Origin: DATLGD01 sp035540755
GTDB taxonomy: Bacteria > Actinomycetota > Actinomycetes > Mycobacteriales > SCTD01
DNA length: 38,763 nt
NCBI GenBank assembly: GCA_035540755.1
Contig: DATLGD010000117.1
Span: forward strand, 1 to 38,763
Reading direction: 5' to 3'
Part shown: in pieces, positions 9,225 to 18,166 of the stretch
How positions within the stretch are numbered: the stretch's first letter is position 1
Layout: every line of letters begins with the position of its first letter
Position numbers and translations under genes: made by a program
The notes under the pieces: generated by a model
Told to the model about the DNA's origin: nothing
What the model saw: the letters and a program-made list of their open reading frames with translations, nothing else
Database searches by the model: none

Positions 9225-10703
9225 GTGCAGCAGCTGACCGGTCTGGACGCCGCGTTCCTCGCCATGGAGACCCGGTCGGTCTTCGGGCACGTGGGCAGCG
9301 TCATCGTGCTGGACCCCTCCACGTCCCCGGAGCCGCTGACCCTGCCGCGGCTGACCTCGCTCATCGAGCGGCGGCTGCACCTCATCCCGCCGTTCCGGCG
9401 GCGGCTCGCCGAGGTGCCGCTGGGCCTCGACCAGCCCTACTGGATCGAGGACCCGGACTTCGACATCGAGTACCACGTCCGGGAGATCGCGCTGCCCGAG
9501 CCCGGCGACGACAAGCAGCTGGCCTACCAGGCGGCCCGCCTGCACGCCCGCGCGCTCGACCGCTCCCGGCCGCTCTGGGAGCTGTACCTGGTCCACGGCC
9601 TCGCCGGCGGCAAGAAGGCCGTCTACACCAAGGTCCACCACGCGGCCATCGACGGCGTGAGCGGCAACGACATCCTCGCCGCCGTTCTCGACCTGTCGCC
9701 CGAGGGGCGCGCGGAGGAGGAGCCGCCTCCGTGGGAGTGCGACGAGCAGCCGAACCCGGTCATGCTGCTCGCCAAGAGCGCCGTCACGCTGGCCCGGCAG
9801 CCGATCCGTGCGGCCCGGCTGGGTTACGGCCTGGCCCGGTCGCTGCCCGGCCTGGCCACCAGCCCGGCCCGGCCGCGGCTGCCCGTCATCGACAAGGTGC
9901 TGCGACGCGACGCGGACCTGGTGCTCAACACGCCGGGGCTGCGGGCGCCGCGCACGCCGTTCAACCGGCCGATCAGCCCGCACCGCCGCTGGTCGTTCAC
10001 CACCGTTGCCCTGAGCGAGGTGAAGGCGCTCAAGAACGCGGCCGGCTGCACCGTGAACGACGTCGTCATGGCCTTGTCCTCGGGGGCGCTGCGCCGCTGG
10101 CTCCTCGACCACGACGCGCTCCCGTCATCGCCGCTGATCGCCGCGGTGCCGGTCTCGATCCGCACCGACGACCAGAAGGGCACAGGCGGCAACCGGGTGT
10201 CGACGATGATGGCGGCGCTGCCGACGCACCTGGACGACCCGGTGGAGCGGCTGCGCGCCTGCCACACCGCCATGAAGGCGGCCAAGGACCAGCACGGCGC
10301 GCTCCCGGCCGACCTGCTCGGCGACGTCACCCAGTTCGCCATGCCGGCGATCGCCGGTCAGGCGGCGCGCGCCGCCGCCCGGCTGCGGGTGGTCGAGCGG
10401 ATCAACCCGTTCAACCTCATCGTCTCGAACGTGCCCGGCCCGCCGATCGACCTGTACTACGCCGGCTGCAAGATCGACGCCTACTACCCGCTGTCGGCGA
10501 TCGCCGACGGGCAGGGGCTGAACATCACCGTGTGCAGCCTGGCCGGGGGCCTGCACTTCGGCCTCATCGCCGACCGCGAGCTGGTGCCGGACGTCGACCG
10601 GATGGCCCAGTACGTCGCCGACGAGCTGGCGGCGCTCACGGCGGCCTTCCTGCCGGACGAGGTCGTGCTCCCCGACGTCGAGCAGGCGCGCTCGAAGGGC
10701 TGA
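9225..10703 (+). CDS. Wax ester synthase/diacylglycerol acyltransferase (WS/DGAT family)
   Basis: Transfers an acyl group from acyl-CoA to diacylglycerol or a fatty alcohol, making triacylglycerol or wax ester storage lipid at the membrane. The 492 residues carry the catalytic HHAAIDG motif at 138-144 (HHxxxDG), the RPLWELYLV block before it, PFNRPISPHRR, and C-terminal INPFNLIVSNVPGPPIDLYYAG and ITVCSLAGGLHFGLIAD, all standard for the actinobacterial enzyme. Length is normal (about 450-500). The GTG start is supported by GGGAGA 6 nt upstream. It precedes a flavin dehydrogenase and a crotonase on the same strand with 49 bp to the next start, suggesting a lipid-metabolism block. Confidence 0.93.
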   Translation: MQQLTGLDAAFLAMETRSVFGHVGSVIVLDPSTSPEPLTLPRLTSLIERRLHLIPPFRRRLAEVPLGLDQPYWIEDPDFDIEYHVREIALPEPGDDKQLAYQAARLHARALDRSRPLWELYLVHGLAGGKKAVYTKVHHAAIDGVSGNDILAAVLDLSPEGRAEEEPPPWECDEQPNPVMLLAKSAVTLARQPIRAARLGYGLARSLPGLATSPARPRLPVIDKVLRRDADLVLNTPGLRAPRTPFNRPISPHRRWSFTTVALSEVKALKNAAGCTVNDVVMALSSGALRRWLLDHDALPSSPLIAAVPVSIRTDDQKGTGGNRVSTMMAALPTHLDDPVERLRACHTAMKAAKDQHGALPADLLGDVTQFAMPAIAGQAARAAARLRVVERINPFNLIVSNVPGPPIDLYYAGCKIDAYYPLSAIADGQGLNITVCSLAGGLHFGLIADRELVPDVDRMAQYVADELAALTAAFLPDEVVLPDVEQARSKG

Positions 10704-10752
10704 CGCCCGGCGTGGAAGGCTCCACCTCAGTCGACACGGAGGAGGGGCGGGC

Positions 10753-12405
10753 GTGGATGCAGACGTCGTGGTCGTCGGAGCGGGACTGGCCGGGCTGGTC
10801 GCCACGGTGGAGCTGACCGACGCCGGGCGCAAGGTGGTGCTGCTCGACCAGGAGCCCGAGGGGAGCCTTGGCGGGCAGGCCTTCTGGTCGTTCGGCGGGC
10901 TGTTCCTCGTCGACTCGCCGGAGCAGCGCCGGATGGGCATCCGTGACTCGCCCGAGCTGGCCCTGCAGGACTGGATGGGCACCGCGGCGTTCGACCGTCC
11001 CGAGGACCACTGGCCGCGGCAGTGGGCGCAGGCCTACGTCGACTTCGCCTGCGGCGAGAAGCGGGCCTGGCTGCACGCCCAGGGCGTGCGGTGGTTCCCA
11101 GTGGTGGGCTGGGCCGAGCGGGGCGGCTACGGAGCGATCGGGCACGGCAACTCCGTCCCCCGCTTCCACATCACCTGGGGCACCGGACCGGGCCTGCTCG
11201 CACCCTTCCTCGGCCGGCTGCGCACCGCGCAGGCGCGCGGGCTGGTCGAGGTGCGCTTCCGGCACCGGGTCGACGAGCTGGTGGTCACCGACGGTGTGGC
11301 CACCGGCGTGCGCGGCGCGGTGCTGGCGCCGTCGTCGGTCGAGCGCGGACAGCCGAGCGGCCGCGACGTCACCGGTGAGTTCGAGGTGTCGGCGCAGGCG
11401 GTCGTCGTCACCTCCGGCGGCATCGGCGGCAACCACGAGATGGTGCGCAGGAACTGGCCGGAGCGGCTCGGCACGGCGCCGAAGCACATGCTCTCCGGCG
11501 TCCCGGCCCACGTCGACGGGCGGATGCTCGCGATCACCGAGCAGGCCGGCGCGAGCCTCATCAACCGCGACCGGATGTGGCACTACACCGAGGGCGTCAA
11601 GAACTGGGACCCGATCTGGGACCGGCACGGCATCCGGATCCTGCCCGGACCGTCGTCGCTGTGGCTCGACGCGACCGGCCGGCGGCTGCCGGTGCCGCTG
11701 TTCCCCGGCTTCGACACGCTCGGCACGCTGCAGCACATCGGGCGGACCGGCTACGAGCACACCTGGTTCGTGCTCACCCAGAAGATCATCGGCAAGGAGT
11801 TCGCGCTGTCGGGCTCCGAGCAGAACCCCGACCTGACCGGCAAGAGCAAGCGCGGCGTGCTCGACCGCGCGCGCCAGGACGTTCCCGCGCCGGTCAAGGC
11901 CTTCATGGACTCCGGCGAGGACTTCGTCGTGGCGCCGACGCTGCGCGAGCTCGTCGACGGGATGAACCGGGTGACCGGCGGGACGCCGGCACTGGCCTAC
12001 GCGGACGTCGAGGCCGAGATCGTCGCGCGCGACCGGGAGATGGACAACGCCTTCACCAAGGACCTGCAGATCGCGGCCCTGCGGCAGGCCCGTGCCTACC
12101 GGGGGGACCGGCTGATCCGCGTCGCGAAGCCGCACAAGCTGCTCGACCCCGCCGCCGGACCGCTGATCGCCGTGCGGCTGCACGTGCTGACCCGCAAGAC
12201 CCTCGGCGGTCTGGAGACCGACCTGCAGGGCCGCGTCCTGCGGGTCGGGGGACAGCCCTTCCCCGGTCTGTACGCCGCGGGCGAGGTCGCCGGCTTCGGA
12301 GGTGGTGGCGTGCACGGCTACCGGTCGCTCGAGGGCACCTTCCTCGGCGGGTGCCTGTTCTCCGGCCGGGCCGCGGGACGCGCCGCCGCGGCAGCCGTCG
12401 CGTGA
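10753..12405 (+). CDS. FAD-binding dehydrogenase (3-ketosteroid dehydrogenase/fumarate reductase-like)
   Basis: Flavoprotein of 550 residues. The N-terminal dinucleotide fold is clear: VVVVGAGLAGLVATVEL (5-21) with the acidic LLDQEPEG end, and a C-terminal FAD closure LYAAGEVAGFGGGGVHGYRSLEGTFLGGCLFSGRAAG. It resembles the FAD-binding_2 proteins annotated as 3-ketosteroid delta-1-dehydrogenase-like or BluB-unrelated 'FAD-binding dehydrogenase'; the exact substrate is not readable. I do not see enough of the KstD active-site pattern to call it KstD. Start: GTG 10753 with GGAGGAGGGG 6-8 nt upstream. The gene overlaps the crotonase start by 4 bp (GTGA), so dehydrogenation and hydration steps of one pathway are a reasonable inference. 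Confidence 0.85.
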   Translation: MDADVVVVGAGLAGLVATVELTDAGRKVVLLDQEPEGSLGGQAFWSFGGLFLVDSPEQRRMGIRDSPELALQDWMGTAAFDRPEDHWPRQWAQAYVDFACGEKRAWLHAQGVRWFPVVGWAERGGYGAIGHGNSVPRFHITWGTGPGLLAPFLGRLRTAQARGLVEVRFRHRVDELVVTDGVATGVRGAVLAPSSVERGQPSGRDVTGEFEVSAQAVVVTSGGIGGNHEMVRRNWPERLGTAPKHMLSGVPAHVDGRMLAITEQAGASLINRDRMWHYTEGVKNWDPIWDRHGIRILPGPSSLWLDATGRRLPVPLFPGFDTLGTLQHIGRTGYEHTWFVLTQKIIGKEFALSGSEQNPDLTGKSKRGVLDRARQDVPAPVKAFMDSGEDFVVAPTLRELVDGMNRVTGGTPALAYADVEAEIVARDREMDNAFTKDLQIAALRQARAYRGDRLIRVAKPHKLLDPAAGPLIAVRLHVLTRKTLGGLETDLQGRVLRVGGQPFPGLYAAGEVAGFGGGGVHGYRSLEGTFLGGCLFSGRAAGRAAAAAVA

Positions 12406-13196
12406 GCGGCACTCCGGAGCGCCTCGTCACGGTCGAGCAGGACGGCGACGTCCTGCTGATCGGCGTCGACCGTGCCAAGAAGCGCAACGCCTGGAACCTG
12501 CAGGTCATCCGCGAGGTAGCGCGGGCCTACGAGCAGCTCGCCGACGGCCATGCACGCGTCGGTGTCGTGTTCGGTCACGGCGAGCACTTCTCGGCCGGGC
12601 TCGACCTCGCCGAGGTGCTGCCCGCGGTGCAGGAGCAGGGGCCCGACGTGCTCGGCGGCGCCGGCCGCTTCGACCCGTTCGGGCTGTGGAACGACGCCGT
12701 GCCCAAGCCCGTGGTCCTGGCCGTGCAGGGCATCGCGTTCACCCTGTCGATCGAGCTGGCGCTCGCCAGCGACGTCGTCGTCGCTGCCGACGACGTGCGG
12801 TTCCGGCAGCTGGAGATCGGCCGGGGCATCATGCCGTTCGGCGGCGCCACGATCCGCGCCCCGCAGCAGCTGGGCTGGGGCAACGCGATGCGCTGGTTGC
12901 TCACCGCCGAGGAGTTCGGCGCGAAGGAGGCGCACCGGATCGGGCTCGTGCAGGAGGTCGTCCCCGCCGGGTCGCACGTCGAGCGTGCCGTGGCCATCGC
13001 CCGCACCATCGCCGAGCAGGCCCCGCTGGGGGTGCGCGGGACGCTGCAGAGCGCGCGCACCGCGGTGCGTGCCGGTGACCGCGAGGCCGCCGCCGAGGTG
13101 CGTCGGCTGCTTCCCGGCCTCGTCGCGTCCTCGGACGCGGCTGAAGGCGTGCAGTCGTTCCTCGAGCGCCGGCAGGCGCGCTTCACCGGCAGCTGA
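12402..13196 (+). CDS. Enoyl-CoA hydratase/isomerase family (crotonase fold)
   Basis: Crotonase-fold protein of 264 residues. Oxyanion-hole elements are FSAGLDLAEV (63-72) and the VQGIAFTLSIELALASDVVVAADD block (108-131). The catalytic Glu corresponding to rat hydratase Glu144 is kept as E138 in FRQLEIG. The second Glu (Glu164 of rat) is replaced by Arg164 in NAMRWLLTA, so standard hydratase activity is not assured; isomerase or another acyl-CoA reaction is possible. GTG 12402 overlaps the stop of the upstream FAD dehydrogenase by 4 bp, indicating coupling. C-terminal helices (EGVQSFLERRQARF) match the trimerisation tail of the family. Confidence 0.9.
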   Translation: MSGTPERLVTVEQDGDVLLIGVDRAKKRNAWNLQVIREVARAYEQLADGHARVGVVFGHGEHFSAGLDLAEVLPAVQEQGPDVLGGAGRFDPFGLWNDAVPKPVVLAVQGIAFTLSIELALASDVVVAADDVRFRQLEIGRGIMPFGGATIRAPQQLGWGNAMRWLLTAEEFGAKEAHRIGLVQEVVPAGSHVERAVAIARTIAEQAPLGVRGTLQSARTAVRAGDREAAAEVRRLLPGLVASSDAAEGVQSFLERRQARFTGS

Positions 13197-13204
13197 GTCC
13201 GGCT

Positions 13205-13250
13205 GGTCAGACGGTCAGAGTCCGACGGTGGGTCAGGACGGGGGGTTCAG
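13205..13250 (+). repeat. Short GGTCAG direct repeats in the intergenic region
   Basis: GGTCAG occurs at 13205, 13213 and 13231, and GTTCAG at 13245. They lie just upstream of the -10 of the next gene. A binding site is possible; chance is also possible in this composition. Confidence 0.25.
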
Positions 13251-13261
13251 TGGGCCAGCAC

Positions 13262-13267
13262 TAGCGT
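13262..13267 (+). promoter_or_regulatory. Leaderless promoter -10 (TAGCGT) of the small membrane protein gene
   Basis: TAGCGT ends 7 nt before the GTG at 13275 and argues for that start over the in-frame GTG at 13266, which overlaps the hexamer. Confidence 0.5.
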
Positions 13268-13274
13268 GGGCGGC

Positions 13275-13715
13275 GTGGAGGAGCCCCGGCGGCCGTACGA
13301 CGCCCTGCGCCGTCGGGCGCTGTCGGCGCTGGCTCCCCTGGTGTGCCTGCTGCTGCTGCCCTTCCTGCTGCTCGAGATCGGCCCGGCCTACCAGGCGCGC
13401 TTCGGGAACGGACCGACCGGGACGTTCACCGCGCAGCAGCAGCAGTGCGACAGCGGGGGCAGCTGCACCTGGTCCGGGGAGTTCCGGTCGCTCGACGGCA
13501 CGGTGCGGCGCGAGGGCGTCCGCCTCATCGGCGGGGCGGCCCTGGAGCGCGCCGGAGACTCCGTCGCCGCGGTCGACACCGGCAGCGAGGGGGTCGTCTA
13601 CCCGGCCGACGGCGGGTCCAACTGGCTCATCATCACCGTCCTGCTCGCGGTCGTCACCGCCGTCCTCGCGCTGACGGCCGCCAGGCTGCTGCGGCGACGT
13701 CCCGCGGAACGCTGA
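13275..13715 (+). CDS. Small two-helix membrane protein, unknown
   Basis: 146 residues: a basic N-terminus, membrane helix 1 (about 17-36, LAPLVCLLLLPFLLLEIG), an external-looking domain of about 80 residues with two cysteines (QQQQCDSGGSCTWSGEF), helix 2 (about 115-135, NWLIITVLLAVVTAVLALTAA), and an Arg-rich tail. The loop CxxxxxC could form a disulfide outside the membrane. I do not recognise the family. The GTG at 13275 is preferred because of the leaderless -10. It converges on hrpA with 5 bp between stops. Confidence 0.75.
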   Translation: MEEPRRPYDALRRRALSALAPLVCLLLLPFLLLEIGPAYQARFGNGPTGTFTAQQQQCDSGGSCTWSGEFRSLDGTVRREGVRLIGGAALERAGDSVAAVDTGSEGVVYPADGGSNWLIITVLLAVVTAVLALTAARLLRRRPAER

Positions 13716-13725
13716 CACCGTCAGC
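13711..13725. terminator. Stop-codon hairpin between the membrane protein gene and hrpA
   Basis: GCTGAC (13711-13716), ACC loop, GTCAGC (13720-13725): perfect 6-bp arms. Each arm holds the stop codon of one of the two convergent genes. No U-tract; termination in both directions is inferred. Confidence 0.35.
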
Positions 13726-16700
13726 CGAGCAGCGCGTCCATCGCCCGCAGCACCCGCTTCTCCGACACCGAGTAGGCCGTCCTCATCGGCGGGGCGAACA
13801 GGCTGACCCGGAGCTCCTGCAGCATCCACCGCACCTCCGTGACCTCTGGTGCCGCCCGCCGCGCCGGCGGCAGGCCGGTGACGAGCTCAGCGAGCTCCCG
13901 CTCGAGCTGCTGCACCTGACGCAGCGCGCGCCGGTCGCGCTCGACGTCGTCGGGCAGCCGCTCGAGGCGGCGCTGCGCCGCCTGCAGGTAGCGCTGCACG
14001 TCCGTCAGCCGTCGCGCGCCGGTGCGCGACACGAAGCCCGGCGCGACCAGCCCGTCGACCTGTGCGCGGATGTCGGTGACGGCGTCCTGCAGCAGGGGGT
14101 GGCTCAGCGGAGCGATCCGCCCGCGCACGTCGGCGGCAGCGGCCAGCACCGTGCCCACCGTCGCCACCAGCTGCTCCACCGAGCGCTCCAGCCGGGGCCG
14201 CACGGCGTCGTGCAGCCGCGTCCACGCCTCGGCGTCCCACGGCGGGCCGCCCGCCTCGGCGACCAGTGCGTCGACGGCCGCGGCCACGCAGTCCTCGAGC
14301 AGCGCAGGGACGCTCGGGTAGGGGCTCTGGGCCAGCGCCAGCTTGGTGCGGTTCGGCATCCTGCCGACGACGGCCTTGAGCGGGGACGGCGTCTGCAGCA
14401 GCAGGAGCCGGCGGGTGCCGAGCGCGTGCGCCGCCGACTGCGCCGACGGATCGGCGAGCACCCGGACCCCCACCGCGCTGCCCTCGTCCACGAGCGCCGG
14501 ATGGCCGCGCACGGCACCGAGCTCGACCGTGCGGGGGAGCGTCCCGACCGTCCAGTCGCTGAGCCCGGTGCGCTCGATGCCGGTCGCGGCCGTCGACAGC
14601 GCCTTCTGCACCCGGGGCGCGAGCCGCCGTCGCAGCTCGTCGAGGTCCTTGCCCTCTGCCAGCACCCGGCCGCGGTCGTCGTGCACCCGCGCCGTCATCC
14701 GCAGGTGCGCCGGCACCCGGCTGAGGTCCCAGTCGGTGTGGTCGACGACGACACCGGTGGTGGAGCGGATCGCGCGCGACAGCGCGTCGAGCAGCGGCTC
14801 CTCGCGCGGCCGCACCACGGCGAGCAGTGCTGCGGCCCGGTCCGGCGCGGGTCCGAGCTGGCGGCGCACCTGCTTCGGCAGCCCGCGCAGCAGCTCGGTG
14901 ACCAGCTCGTGCCGCAGGCCGGGCACCTGCCAGGACAGCTCCTCGGCATCGACCCGGTTGAGCAGCCCGACCGGCACGTCGACCGTGACACCGTCCTCGG
15001 GGCTGCCGGGCTCGAAGACGTAGTGCAGGTCGAGCTGCACCTCCCCCTGCACCCAGACGTCGGGGAAGTCGAGGGCGCTGATGCCGGCGGCGTCCTCGCG
15101 CACCAGGTCGCCGACGGTCAGCGTCAGCAGGTCCGGCGTCTCGTGCCGCGCCTTCTTCCACCAGGCGTCGAAGTGCCGCCCGCTGACCACGTCGGACGGC
15201 ACCCGCGCGTCGTAGAAGGCGAACAGCGCCTCGTCGTCGACGACGAGGTCGCGGCGACGCAGCCGGTCCTCCAGGCCCTCGACCTGCTCGAGGAGGGTCC
15301 GGTTGGCGGCGAGGAACGAGTGGTGCGTGTCCCAGTCGCCCTCGACGACACCGTGCCGCAGGAACAGCTCGCGGGACAGCTCCGGGTCGATGCGCCCGTA
15401 GTCGACGGTGCGCCCGACGACGATCGGGACGCCGTACAGGGTCACCCGCTCCACGGCGACGACGCCGGCCCGCTTCTTGCTCCAGTGCGGCTCGCTGTAC
15501 TGCCGCTTCACCAGGTGCTGCGCGAGCGGCTCGACCCACTGCGGGTCGATGCGCGCCACGGTGCGCCCGAACAGCCGCGACGTCTCGACCAGCTCGGCGG
15601 CCATGAGCCACCGCGGCGGCTTCTTCGCCAGCGGCGATCCGGGGAAGACGACGAACCGTGCGCCGCGCGCACCGAGGTAGTCCTTCTTCTCCTCGTCGCG
15701 GACGCCGAGATGCGACAGCAGCCCGGCGAGCAGCGACCGGTGCACCCGGACCGCATCGGGCTCGCCCTTGTCGTCGACGGCGAGGTCGAGGTCGCGCACG
15801 GCACTGCGCAGCTGGGCGTAGAGGTCCTGCCACTCGCGCACCCGCAGGTAGTTGAGGAACTCCCGTCTGCAGAGGCGGCGGAACGCGCTGCTGCTCAGCT
15901 CGTCCTGCTTGTCCTGCAGGTACCGCCACAGGTTCAGCCAGGCCATGAAGTCGGAGTGCTCGTCGCGGAAACGGGCGTGCTTCTCGTCGGCCGCCTGCCG
16001 CTTCTCGGTCGGGCGCTCCCGGGGGTCCTGGATGCTCAGTGCCGCGGCGAGCACGAGCACCTCGTGCACGCAGCCGTTGCGGTCGGCCTCGAGCACCATC
16101 CGGCCCAGGCGCGGGTCGACGGGGAGGCGCGCGAGCCGGCGGCCGATCGAGGTCAGCCGCGTGCCCGGGTCGGCGGCGTGAGGCTCGAGCGCACCGAGCT
16201 CGTGCAGCAGGTCGACGCCGTCCCTGACCTGCCGCCGGTCCGGCGGGTCGACGAACGGAAACGCCTCGATGTCGCCGAGGCCGAGCGCGGCCATCTGCAG
16301 CAGCACGCTGGCCAGGTTGGTGCGCAGGATCTCCGGGTCCGTGAACTCCGGGCGGCCGAGGAAGTCGTCCTCGCTGTAGAGGCGGATGCAGATGCCGGCG
16401 GCGACGCGGCCGCACCGGCCCTTGCGCTGGTCGGCGCTGGCCTGGCTGATCGCCTCGATCGGCAGCCGCTGCACCTTGGTGCGCAGGCTGTACCGGCTGA
16501 TCCGCGCGGTGCCCGGGTCGACGACGTAGCGGATGCCCGGGACGGTCAGCGACGTCTCGGCGACGTTCGTCGCCAGGACCACCCGGTTCCCGCGCGACGG
16601 CGTGAACACCCGGTGCTGCTCAGCCGCGGACAGGCGCCCGTACAGCGGCAGGACCTCGGTGCCGTCGCGCACGCACCCGGACAGCGCGTCGGCGGCGTCG

Positions 16701-17602
16701 CGGATCTCCCGCTCTCCGGACAGGAACACCAGCACGTCGCCGGGCCCCTCGGCCTGGAGCTCGGTGACGGCGTCGCAGATGGCCGTGACGGCGTCGCGCG
16801 GCTCCTCGTCGTCGCCGTCCTCCTGCTCGGCCGTCTCCCGGACGAGCGGCCGGTACCGCACCTCCACCGGGTACGTGCGGCCGGTGACCTCCACCACCGG
16901 TGCACCGCCGAAGTGCTGCGAGAACCGCTCGGTCTCGATGGTGGCCGAGGTGATGACGACCTTCAGGTCGGGACGGCGGGGGAGCAGCTGCGCGAGGTAG
17001 CCCAGCAGGAAGTCGATGTTGAGCGACCGCTCGTGCGCCTCGTCGACGACGACGGTGTCGTAGGCGAGCAGGTCGCGGTCACGCTGCAGCTCGGCGAGCA
17101 GGACGCCGTCGGTCATGAGCTTGACGAGCGTGCTGTCGCTGGAGCGGTCGGTGAACCGCACCTTGTAGCCGACTGCGCTGCCCAGCGGGACGTCGAGCTC
17201 CTCGGCGATCCGCTCGGCCACCGTGCGGGCCGCGATCCGGCGGGGCTGGGTGTGCCCGATGGCGCCGCGCACGCCCCGCCCGAGCTCCAGCAGCAGCTTG
17301 GGCAGCTGCGTGGTCTTGCCGCTGCCGGTCTCGCCCGCCACCACGACGACCTGCGCCGAGGACAGCGCCTCCAGCAGGTCCTCGCGTCGCTGGCTGACCG
17401 GCAGCTGCTCCGGGTAGGTCAGGCGCGGCACGGCGGCCCGGCGTCGGGCGATGCGCTGCTCGGCGAGCTCCACCTCGCCGGCGACCCGCGCGAGGTCGAG
17501 ATCGCGTGCGCGCAGCCGCGACCGGAGCCGGCGCTCGTCGCGGAGCATGAGCTCGGGGAGCCGGCGGCGCAGGTCCTCGGGACTGACCGCTGCCTGCTCC
17601 AT
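13721..17602 (-). CDS. hrpA: ATP-dependent RNA helicase HrpA (DEAH box)
   Basis: DEAH-box RNA helicase of 1293 residues, normal length for HrpA; works on ribonucleoprotein/mRNA in the cytoplasm and in E. coli resolves stalled ribosomes. Motifs: Walker A GETGSGKTTQ (90-99), Ia THTQPRR-like GHTQPRRIAA, DEAH in VVVDEAHERSLNIDFLLG, SATI (motif III), LATNVAETSLTVPGIRYVVD (V) and QRKGRCGRVA (VI). The C-terminal half holds the HA2/OB regions and the HrpA-specific DUF3418 domain (YPEQ... to VRWMLQELRVSLFAPPMRTAYSVSEKRV). The ATG at 17602 is preferred because the TAGGCT -10 lies 10 nt before it; a GTG at 17611 would add three residues but nearly touches the -10. It follows the Nudix gene on the same strand. 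Confidence 0.95.
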   Translation of the reverse strand: MEQAAVSPEDLRRRLPELMLRDERRLRSRLRARDLDLARVAGEVELAEQRIARRRAAVPRLTYPEQLPVSQRREDLLEALSSAQVVVVAGETGSGKTTQLPKLLLELGRGVRGAIGHTQPRRIAARTVAERIAEELDVPLGSAVGYKVRFTDRSSDSTLVKLMTDGVLLAELQRDRDLLAYDTVVVDEAHERSLNIDFLLGYLAQLLPRRPDLKVVITSATIETERFSQHFGGAPVVEVTGRTYPVEVRYRPLVRETAEQEDGDDEEPRDAVTAICDAVTELQAEGPGDVLVFLSGEREIRDAADALSGCVRDGTEVLPLYGRLSAAEQHRVFTPSRGNRVVLATNVAETSLTVPGIRYVVDPGTARISRYSLRTKVQRLPIEAISQASADQRKGRCGRVAAGICIRLYSEDDFLGRPEFTDPEILRTNLASVLLQMAALGLGDIEAFPFVDPPDRRQVRDGVDLLHELGALEPHAADPGTRLTSIGRRLARLPVDPRLGRMVLEADRNGCVHEVLVLAAALSIQDPRERPTEKRQAADEKHARFRDEHSDFMAWLNLWRYLQDKQDELSSSAFRRLCRREFLNYLRVREWQDLYAQLRSAVRDLDLAVDDKGEPDAVRVHRSLLAGLLSHLGVRDEEKKDYLGARGARFVVFPGSPLAKKPPRWLMAAELVETSRLFGRTVARIDPQWVEPLAQHLVKRQYSEPHWSKKRAGVVAVERVTLYGVPIVVGRTVDYGRIDPELSRELFLRHGVVEGDWDTHHSFLAANRTLLEQVEGLEDRLRRRDLVVDDEALFAFYDARVPSDVVSGRHFDAWWKKARHETPDLLTLTVGDLVREDAAGISALDFPDVWVQGEVQLDLHYVFEPGSPEDGVTVDVPVGLLNRVDAEELSWQVPGLRHELVTELLRGLPKQVRRQLGPAPDRAAALLAVVRPREEPLLDALSRAIRSTTGVVVDHTDWDLSRVPAHLRMTARVHDDRGRVLAEGKDLDELRRRLAPRVQKALSTAATGIERTGLSDWTVGTLPRTVELGAVRGHPALVDEGSAVGVRVLADPSAQSAAHALGTRRLLLLQTPSPLKAVVGRMPNRTKLALAQSPYPSVPALLEDCVAAAVDALVAEAGGPPWDAEAWTRLHDAVRPRLERSVEQLVATVGTVLAAAADVRGRIAPLSHPLLQDAVTDIRAQVDGLVAPGFVSRTGARRLTDVQRYLQAAQRRLERLPDDVERDRRALRQVQQLERELAELVTGLPPARRAAPEVTEVRWMLQELRVSLFAPPMRTAYSVSEKRVLRAMDALLG

Positions 17603-17612
17603 CGCGTCCACC

Positions 17613-17618
17613 AGCCTA
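17613..17618 (-). promoter_or_regulatory. -10 candidate (TAGGCT) for hrpA built on the Nudix stop codon
   Basis: On the minus strand the TAG stop of the Nudix gene (17618-17616) forms the first half of TAGGCT, 10 nt before the hrpA ATG. A near-leaderless transcript is inferred. Confidence 0.4.
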
Positions 17619-18095
17619 GGTGCCAGGCTGCTCCGCGAGATGCTCGAGCAGCCGGTCGAAGAACGGCCCCTGCGAGGCGAAGGCCTTGCGGCGCGCGGTC
17701 GCGAGATCGAACCAGGCGGCGCGGTCGAGCTCGGGGAAGGACTGCCGCCTGCCCGTGCGCGGCGGCCACTCCATCTCGAACAGGTTGCAGGAGATCTCGG
17801 TGACGTCGAGGTCGCCCTCGACGGCCCACACCACCGCCACCTTGCCGTTGCTCTGCAGCGTCTCTCCGAGGGGCAGGGCGTCGCCGCCGTCGGGCGGTGC
17901 GGTGCCGATCTCCTCGGTGAACTCGCGCACGGCGGCAGCGAGCGGCTCCTCCTCCGGCCCGTACTCGCCCTTGGGGATCGTCCACACGCCGTCGTCCTTG
18001 CGGGCGAAGTACGGACCGCCCGGGTGACCGAGCAGGACCTCGAGGACGCCGTGGCGGACCCGGTAGACGAGCAGGCCCGCGCTGCGCTTCACCAC
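17616..18095 (-). CDS. Nudix hydrolase
   Basis: Nudix pyrophosphohydrolase of 159 residues acting on a nucleoside diphosphate derivative; substrate not known. The Nudix box is exact at residues 43-64: G43, E49, R57-E58, E61-E62, G64 (GX5EX7REXXEEXG), with the GVWTIPKGEY approach seen in YjhB-type small Nudix proteins. N-terminal KRSAGLLVYRV is the first strand of the fold. Two GTG codons in a row (18095 and 18092) could start it; 18095 gives the MxK(R)SAG start common in the family, while 18092 would overlap an upstream 25-codon frame by GTGA. No Shine-Dalgarno is seen. It lies just upstream of hrpA. Confidence 0.9.
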   Translation of the reverse strand: MVKRSAGLLVYRVRHGVLEVLLGHPGGPYFARKDDGVWTIPKGEYGPEEEPLAAAVREFTEEIGTAPPDGGDALPLGETLQSNGKVAVVWAVEGDLDVTEISCNLFEMEWPPRTGRRQSFPELDRAAWFDLATARRKAFASQGPFFDRLLEHLAEQPGT

Positions 18096-18166
18096 GGCGA
18101 CGCCACGCCGCCGCGGACGACAGCGGTCGGCTCGGCGCGTGCCCCGTCGACCGTGAAGAGCCCCAC
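18089..18166 (-). other. Possible 25-codon leader frame upstream of the Nudix gene
   Basis: A GTG at 18166-18164 opens 25 codons (VGLFTVDGARAEPT...) ending in TGA that overlaps the second Nudix GTG as GTGA. CACGCT lies 6 nt before the GTG (18178-18173), the same spacing as the leaderless promoters elsewhere in the window. The first residues weakly recall hotdog thioesterase N-termini, so it could be a remnant; it could also be chance. Confidence 0.2.

Noticed and set aside
8751..10112. Large minus-strand frames opposite the methyltransferase and WS/DGAT genes
   Set aside because: Shadow frames; composition is His/Gln/Arg/Asp-rich with no motif, while the plus strand has complete families.
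12402..13196. Confident assignment of the crotonase as a beta-oxidation enoyl-CoA hydratase
   Set aside because: The second catalytic Glu is replaced by Arg and the dehydrogenase partner is not an acyl-CoA dehydrogenase.
13343..17803. A 1486-codon open frame on the plus strand opposite hrpA
   Set aside because: It mirrors the hrpA codons in a GC-rich genome, is rich in Arg/Gln/His/Asp with no family match, and hrpA on the other strand has every helicase motif.
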